A stretch of DNA of 64,000 nucleotides from positions 3,757,053 through 3,821,052 of the forward strand of contig OZ026565.1 of NCBI GenBank assembly GCA_964020155.1, given 5' to 3'. This document shows, piece after piece, positions 58,912 to 64,000 of this stretch. The position numbers were made by a program, and so were the translations under genes. Numbering within the stretch: position 1 is the first letter of the stretch; each line of letters begins with the position of its first letter. Below the pieces are notes generated by a model that ran no database searches, was not told where the DNA came from, and worked only from the letters and a program-made list of their open reading frames with translations. This DNA is from Chondrilla cf. caribensis (Eukaryota; Porifera; Demospongiae; Chondrillida; Chondrillidae).

Positions 58912-60715
58912 ATGGCTGCTTGTAGTAGATTTATTCGTGGTTGCTTTAAACGCCTTCCCTCGAGTGTAAAGGCTTACTACGGTCCTGTAATCACTAGTAG
59001 AAATTCGTCAAACTTTGTACCTGTGGACGACATGATAAGTGGCCTCAATGAAACACAAATTCAGGTAATCAGAGAATATTTCAGTTTATATGTAGTAAAG
59101 ATATGTTGTTATATTATGTTGTATTTGTAAAATAAACATGGGCTGACAGGATTTTCCCCCTGAATCAGGAGGATAGATCGCGTTGATGTTATTTCTCAGT
59201 ATACAGTTTTCTTCTTAATCATTAAAACTTGATATAGACCTTCAACTGATGAATTCCTGATATCATGAGATGCGACTCTTTGTAATATATCATTGCTTTA
59301 GTGTATTCCAACATCATGCACAAAACATATGAACATTGCATGTTTGGGTAATGAAATCTTCTTGTTTCAACTGTCCCACTGGAATTTTTTCCATTCTGAC
59401 TGTCCATTCAAAATCTCATTATGATTAAGTAACAGTCCAATCAAAATTCTTTTTGTTTCAAGCGGGACAGTTGAAGTGGGACAGTTGAAGTGGGACAGTT
59501 GAAGTGGGACAGTTGAAGCGGGACAGTTATGTCAAAATCTTCCTCTTTCAACTATCCACTATCCCTACCCTCTCAATGTACAAAATATGCTCCCTTTGTG
59601 CAAGCCTCTCACTAATATAGTCTGTCTTGATAATATGAGATGTCGCTGTATATATACCGTATAGTGGGAAACTTTGGCGAGCATTAAATTTGGCGAATCA
59701 GTCCCCGGAACGAATTGGCGAGTTTTAAATTTGGCGGCACGACGAATTCCAGTATTGTCAGAATACATCAGAATAAAATATGGCGGATGATTTTCCGTAA
59801 AATTGCCAATTCACCAAATTAAAAACCTCGCCAAAGTTTCCCGCTATACGGTATATATGTATATACATATCAATGCTTTAGTGTATCTATTGAAGTCTTC
59901 CAGCAATTATTCATTATTGCTTGTTGAATGCAGGGAAGAGTGTTATCAGGGTTCCCCCAAAGGGGGGTACCAGGGCGCTCCCCCCCCCCCTTTATTTTCT
60001 GTTCAGTGACAACAATTTTTTGTTAGAATAAAGATTTATAATACAGTGCCAGCCAAAAGGAACGGAACGATTGTCACGTGTCGCGAAAATGGCTGCTCGT
60101 AGGTTATCAAAATTTTGTGATAAAATTCACAATATTCACTTTGTATGATAATCTTGATCATACAATATCGTTCTAAATGCAACACGTGATAATCGTTCCG
60201 TTTCTTTTGGCTGGCACTGTATTATTGTGTTTAGTGTTAAAGAAATATTGATAATTATACATCAAAACATTCATAGTGACCCCCCCCCCCCTTTTTTTTT
60301 TCTGGGGTAAATACTGGTGTTATGTTCGTCTAATTAAAGTGAATGTATCTGTGCCTACTTGTATCTCCCTCCGGGTCATTTTAACATGTGTTTTCGTGTT
60401 GGTAATCTTTGTACATGTCCGTGAATGTCCCATACGTACTTCTTCACCATTAGTGGGGTGGATCACCTTAGGTCCTGTAAAACTTTTACCATTAGCATGT
60501 GATATACATGTGATCTAACCATGAATACACTTACTAAATGCATATTTTTCATGACTACGCTGGCTATATGTAGTTGAGACAGACCATTCGTAGTTTTGCT
60601 GATAAGGAATTGGCACCTTATGCTGATGAGATCGATAGGAAGAATGAATTCCCACAAATGAGGGAGTTTTGGAGAAAACTGGGAGACATGGGTCTCCTTG
60701 GTATCACCGCCCCAG

Positions 60716-60747
<32 letters not shown>

Positions 60748-60953
60748 CTGTGTGTGTGTGTGTGCACTGTGTGTGTGTGTGTGTGCTTGTGGGCATGTGC
60801 ATGTGTGTGTATATGTGCATGCTGGACTCTCAGTGCATCAATTTTAAACACCTTTGTGAACATGTTACATCAGTGATGTACTCCATAAGAATGCACCTAG
60901 CTCACTGGAACATGATTGATCATTTCTTCTTTCCTTACACTAAATCTGCATAT

Positions 60954-61021
<68 letters not shown>

Positions 61022-62021
61022 GAATACGGTGGCTCAGGAATGGGTTACTTAGAGCAAATCATAGCTATGGAGGAGATCTCAAGAGCAAGTGGATCAATTG
61101 GTCTGAGCTACGGAGACCAGTCGAACCTCTGTGTCAACCAGCTGGTCAGGAATGCCTCCGAAGAACAAAAAAAGAAGTACCTCCCTAAAGTACGTCAAAC
61201 TCAGTACTGGAACCACATACTGCTTAGACCTCTTTGAATTGGTTTCAGTTGTTTCTTCTTCTTTAAATCCTTCTCACTATATGTACATACCGTATAGCCA
61301 GAAATATTGGCGGTCATTTTATTTTGGCAGTTTGATCGACTACCGCCAACATAATATTCGCCAAAATAATGACACCCGTGTAAAACATCGGGATTATGTC
61401 ACAATAAAGTGACGTGATCCCGACATTGCGCGTCCGTGTGGCTGGAATAATCATGGCCATGTATCGGTACTTCAAGAGAAAGGAACGGAATTCTAACAAT
61501 CTACCTTATTATAACCTGGGCTTGCCATCCGCCAAAATATAAACCACCAATACCCTAAAATTCAACATGCCAAATATTCTTTCCGCCAATATTTCTGGTT
61601 ATACGGTACATACTGTTCACCACTATGGAGGTCGGTGCATGGTCTATGTACTAGTTCATAGTATGTCATACTGGACTTCATTTAGAAAGTAGCCATGGGG
61701 CCTTGAAGAAAGTTAACTATTGAGAATAAGTGGGGAGATCAAATTACATTTCATGAAAATTAATATGATAAATCAATGGAAATTTTGCAAGGGACGAATT
61801 CTGGACTACCGGGAAGACTTTACCTCCTAAAGAAGTCCTTATTGTAGCTATCCATATCTATGTACATTCATAGATTGTGAATATTTACTTATTTTTTTTC
61901 ATTTTTCTCTTCCTCTCAGTTGATTTCTGGTGAACATGTTGGAGCTTTGGCCATGAGTGAAGCTGAATCAGGATCTGATGTTGTCTCAATGAAGTTGAGG
62001 GCAGACAAAGATGGTTTGTGC

Positions 62022-62089
<68 letters not shown>

Positions 62090-63029
62090 TATGGGTGTGG
62101 GTGTGTGTGGGTGTGTGGGTGTGGGTGTGTGGGTGTGTACTGTGTGGGGGGCATGTGTGGGTGGGTGTGGATGTGTTTTGTGGGGGGGGGACATTTGTGT
62201 GTGTGGGTATACAAGTACACGTATCTGTGTATGTACATGTTCAATCAATCATATGTGGGAGTGTTGCATGTACATATTATACTTGTACAATATACCATAT
62301 GTATTACATAATATGTATTATATTTATTATCATGTTTTATGTTTTATGTATATTTATTTATTATTTATATTTATTATTATGTAATATACTTACATACGTT
62401 ACGTACATATTAACTGTTTTGTACACTGTAGTGATCTCTCCACTCCAGGAGATCACTACGTGCTGAACGGCAGCAAGTTCTGGATTACCAATGGACCGGA
62501 TGCCGACGTACTCATTGTCTATGCCAAGACTGATATGGAAGCTGAAGAACACGGCATAACTACATTCATTGTTGAGAAGGTGCGTACCTGTGTATATATA
62601 TATGTACCACATTACCATGGCAACATACATGAACTATTTGTAGCCACATTTCAAAAGGTACGTACATGTGTATATGTATATGTACCACATTACCATGGCA
62701 ACAGACATGAACTATTTGTAACCACTTTTGAAAAGGTACTTGTGTGTATATATATATATACACCCCATTACCACGGTAACAGCCATAACAGATCTACATT
62801 CATTGCTGAGGAGGTACTGATGTTGTGTGGACGTACGTTAGTAACACATTGTTGTGATAGCCATGTGGCATGCATGAAGTCATACGTGTGAATAGGCTGT
62901 GTCTGTGTTGCAGGATTTCCCTGGGTTCTCTACTGGTCCCAAGTTGGATAAGCTTGGAATGAGGGGTTCAAACACATGTGAACTGATATTTGACAACTGT
63001 CGTGTTCCAGGTGTGTGTGTGTGTGTGTG

Positions 63030-63063
<34 letters not shown>

Positions 63064-63085
63064 GTGTGTGTGTGGTGTGCGTGTG

Positions 63086-63135
<50 letters not shown>

Positions 63136-63147
63136 TGCGTGTGTACG

Positions 63148-63219
<72 letters not shown>

Positions 63220-63558
63220 TAATGGTGTATATATACATGTGTTGGTTATTTTGTGTTTGTACGTGTGTGCATATGTTCATGCATGTACATGCCACATGTG
63301 TGCACCCACAGTGTACTGCATGTTTGCACATACTCCATGTCCAGCAACCTTCGTACTCACTCCTCCACTGTGCCTCCCTCAGCGGAGAATATCCTGGGAG
63401 AACTCAACAAAGGTGTCTATGTCCTCATGTCTGGTTTGGACCTGGAGAGGCTGTGCTTGGCTGCCGGACCCATTGGAGTAATGCAGGCTGCCGTTGATGT
63501 GGCTTTTCCCTACATGCATGTCAGAAAGCAGTTTGGAGAGTTCATCGGAACATTTCAG
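58912..63558 (+). CDS. IVD: Isovaleryl-CoA dehydrogenase, mitochondrial (3' end outside window)
   Basis: Seven exons visible: 58912-59064, 60574-60715, 61020-61189, 61920-62013, 62449-62579, 62914-63010 and 63383-63558, with consistent phases (0, 1, 0, 1, 0, 1, 0), giving the first 321 residues. The N-terminus ([20 protein letters not shown]) is Arg/Lys-rich without acidic residues, as in mitochondrial targeting peptides. Family blocks are '[18 protein letters not shown]', '[20 protein letters not shown]', '[19 protein letters not shown]', '[19 protein letters not shown]' and '[19 protein letters not shown]'. '[14 protein letters not shown]' contains the Glu (about residue 284) that is the catalytic base specific to this acyl-CoA dehydrogenase. 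The enzyme oxidises isovaleryl-CoA to 3-methylcrotonyl-CoA with FAD in leucine breakdown. The last visible intron starts at 63559 and runs past 63900; roughly the final quarter is missing. Confidence 0.95.
59462..59528. repeat. 14-bp minisatellite
   Basis: Five copies of 'gggacagttgaagt', almost unchanged, inside IVD intron 1. Confidence 0.9.
59656..59852. mobile_element. MITE with 'ACCGTATAG..GGGAAACTTTGGCGAG' ends
   Basis: About 197 bp with inverted ends of about 28 bp (accgtatagtgggaaacttt at the left, aaagtttcccgctatacggt at the right) and inverted 'aaatttggcga' blocks inside. It shares the 'ACCGTATA' tip with the elements at 17281 and 61289, but the rest differs. Confidence 0.8.
60044..60219. 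mobile_element. Tc1/mariner-like MITE
   Basis: Inverted ends cagtgccagccaaaaggaac / gttccg...ttttggctggcactg, flanked on both sides by TA (60042-60043 and 60220-60221), the target duplication of Tc1/mariner elements. 176 bp, no ORF. Confidence 0.85.
60716..61019 (+). repeat. IVD intron 2: GT repeat at the 5' end, CA repeat at the 3' end
   Basis: The intron starts gtgtgcgtgtgtgtg straight at the donor and stays TG-rich to about 60784. It ends in a pure CA tract (60955-61018) whose last units form the 3' splice site 'cacacag'. There is no polypyrimidine tract. The two ends are complementary in RNA. Confidence 0.9.
61289..61607. mobile_element. MITE with 'TTGGCGGT' inverted ends, in IVD intron 3
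   Basis: Left end accgtatagccagaaatatt...ggcggt, right end ccgccaatatttctggttat...acggt; same family as 17281-17512, about 319 bp, probably TA-flanked. Confidence 0.85.
62024..62200. repeat. TG and TGTGGG simple repeats in IVD intron 4
   Basis: Pure TG tract (62024-62088) beginning 10 bp after the donor, followed by 'gtgtggg' variants and a G run. Confidence 0.95.
62580..62813 (+). repeat. Three 78-bp tandem repeats after IVD exon 5, each ending in a donor-like site
   Basis: Exon 5 ends gttgagaag|gtgcgt at 62579. Similar AG|GT junctions follow at 62657, 62735 and 62813, exactly 78 bp apart, each preceded by a sequence related to the exon end (acatttcaaaag, acttttgaaaag, cattgctgaggag). The repeats share 'accacattaccatggcaac' and stay open in the exon frame. 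Confidence 0.85.
63011..63216. repeat. TG microsatellite directly at the IVD exon 6 donor
   Basis: The intron begins with the repeat itself (gttccag|gtgtgtgtg), so several GT dinucleotides compete next to the exon end. It is broken by tggtg, gcg and tacgtacatg. Confidence 0.95.
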
Positions 63559-63575
63559 GTAAAACCCAAGCATGT

Positions 63576-63619
63576 TTGTGTGTGTGTGTGTGTACGTGTG
63601 TGTGTGTACGTGTACGTGT

Positions 63620-63672
<53 letters not shown>

Positions 63673-63673
63673 T

Positions 63674-63720
<47 letters not shown>

Positions 63721-63760
63721 TGTGTGTGTCCATGTGTGTGTACGTGTGTGTGTGTGTACG

Positions 63761-63792
<32 letters not shown>

Positions 63793-63872
63793 CGCGTTAG
63801 TGTGTGTGTGTGTTTGTGTGTATGTGTGTGTGTGTGTGCGCATGTGTGTGTGTGTGTGTTTGTGTGTATGTG
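63576..63872. repeat. TG microsatellite in the last visible IVD intron
   Basis: TG repeat with many tac, tat, tttg and gggtg interruptions. Long Cys-Val or His-Thr frames here are artefacts. Confidence 0.95.
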
Positions 63873-64000
63873 TAGAGTATATACTTGTTCTCCAGCTGGT
63901 GTCATTAGTCTGAAAGCAGTGTCTGCAATTTTTGTGATGATAAACATACCCTTGTTGTTGGTTAATATTTTGTCAGGGTCAGGAAGTGGGAGGTGTGGGG

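Larger units (their letters stand above)
59065..60573. other. IVD intron 1 with several small mobile elements
   Basis: Contains the 14-bp minisatellite at 59462-59528, a MITE at 59656-59852, a Tc1/mariner-like MITE at 60044-60219, and two C-then-T homopolymer stretches (59979-59997 and 60281-60301). No other gene. Confidence 0.7.

Overview
This is nuclear DNA from an invertebrate animal. The genes have short coding exons split by GT-AG introns of about 0.1 to 2.2 kb. There is a glypican and a mitochondrial isovaleryl-CoA dehydrogenase, and the window is full of TG/CA microsatellites, small terminal-inverted-repeat elements and a DIRS-order retroelement. An early-branching animal such as a sponge or cnidarian seems likely from the expanded AIG1/GIMAP-like GTPases and the CARD-linked module, but the species cannot be fixed from the sequence alone.

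Layout. 1-215: flank with no gene seen. 216-6510: an apparently complete tyrosine-recombinase retroelement of Ngaro type (gag-like ORF, reverse transcriptase-RNase H, tyrosine recombinase) with split direct repeats in the order A1 - ORFs - B1 - A2 - B2. 6.5-12.9 kb: gene-free, with a large TG tract and a roughly 180-bp tandem satellite at 8.9-11.95 kb. 12983-17160: five-exon glypican. 18852-55875: a cluster of eight AIG1/GIMAP-like GTPase genes plus three remnants. 57356-58780 (minus): a single-exon GT61-type glycosyltransferase, with a broken copy at 48636-49052. 58912 to the window end: isovaleryl-CoA dehydrogenase, seven exons visible and the 3' part outside the window.

The GTPase cluster is the main point of interest. 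Every member has one large 3' exon that begins, in phase 1, just before the first beta strand of the GTPase. That exon encodes the P-loop GTPase, a charged coiled coil, a conserved 'YLxxxDD' segment and, in seven of the eight, a C-terminal CaaX prenylation box. The 5' exons differ between members. In two genes (27906-32054 and 43618-48266) the 5' exons encode a CARD-like death-fold domain and a second uncharacterised module of about 250 residues. These read as CARD - module - GIMAP GTPase - coiled coil (- CaaX) proteins: a death-fold adaptor joined to a membrane-anchored GTPase. By analogy with CARD-bearing NLRs and fish GBPs, this suggests an innate immune sensor or scaffold; that function is inference. 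The first of these two genes carries a one-base frameshift and the second has lost the CaaX box.

The cluster grew by tandem duplication with exchange between copies. Upstream modules, 3' flanks and coiled-coil segments are shared in different combinations, and mobile elements have inserted between and within copies. All exon joins below were worked out by hand from GT-AG sites, reading-frame phase and comparison between paralogues; no transcript data were available.
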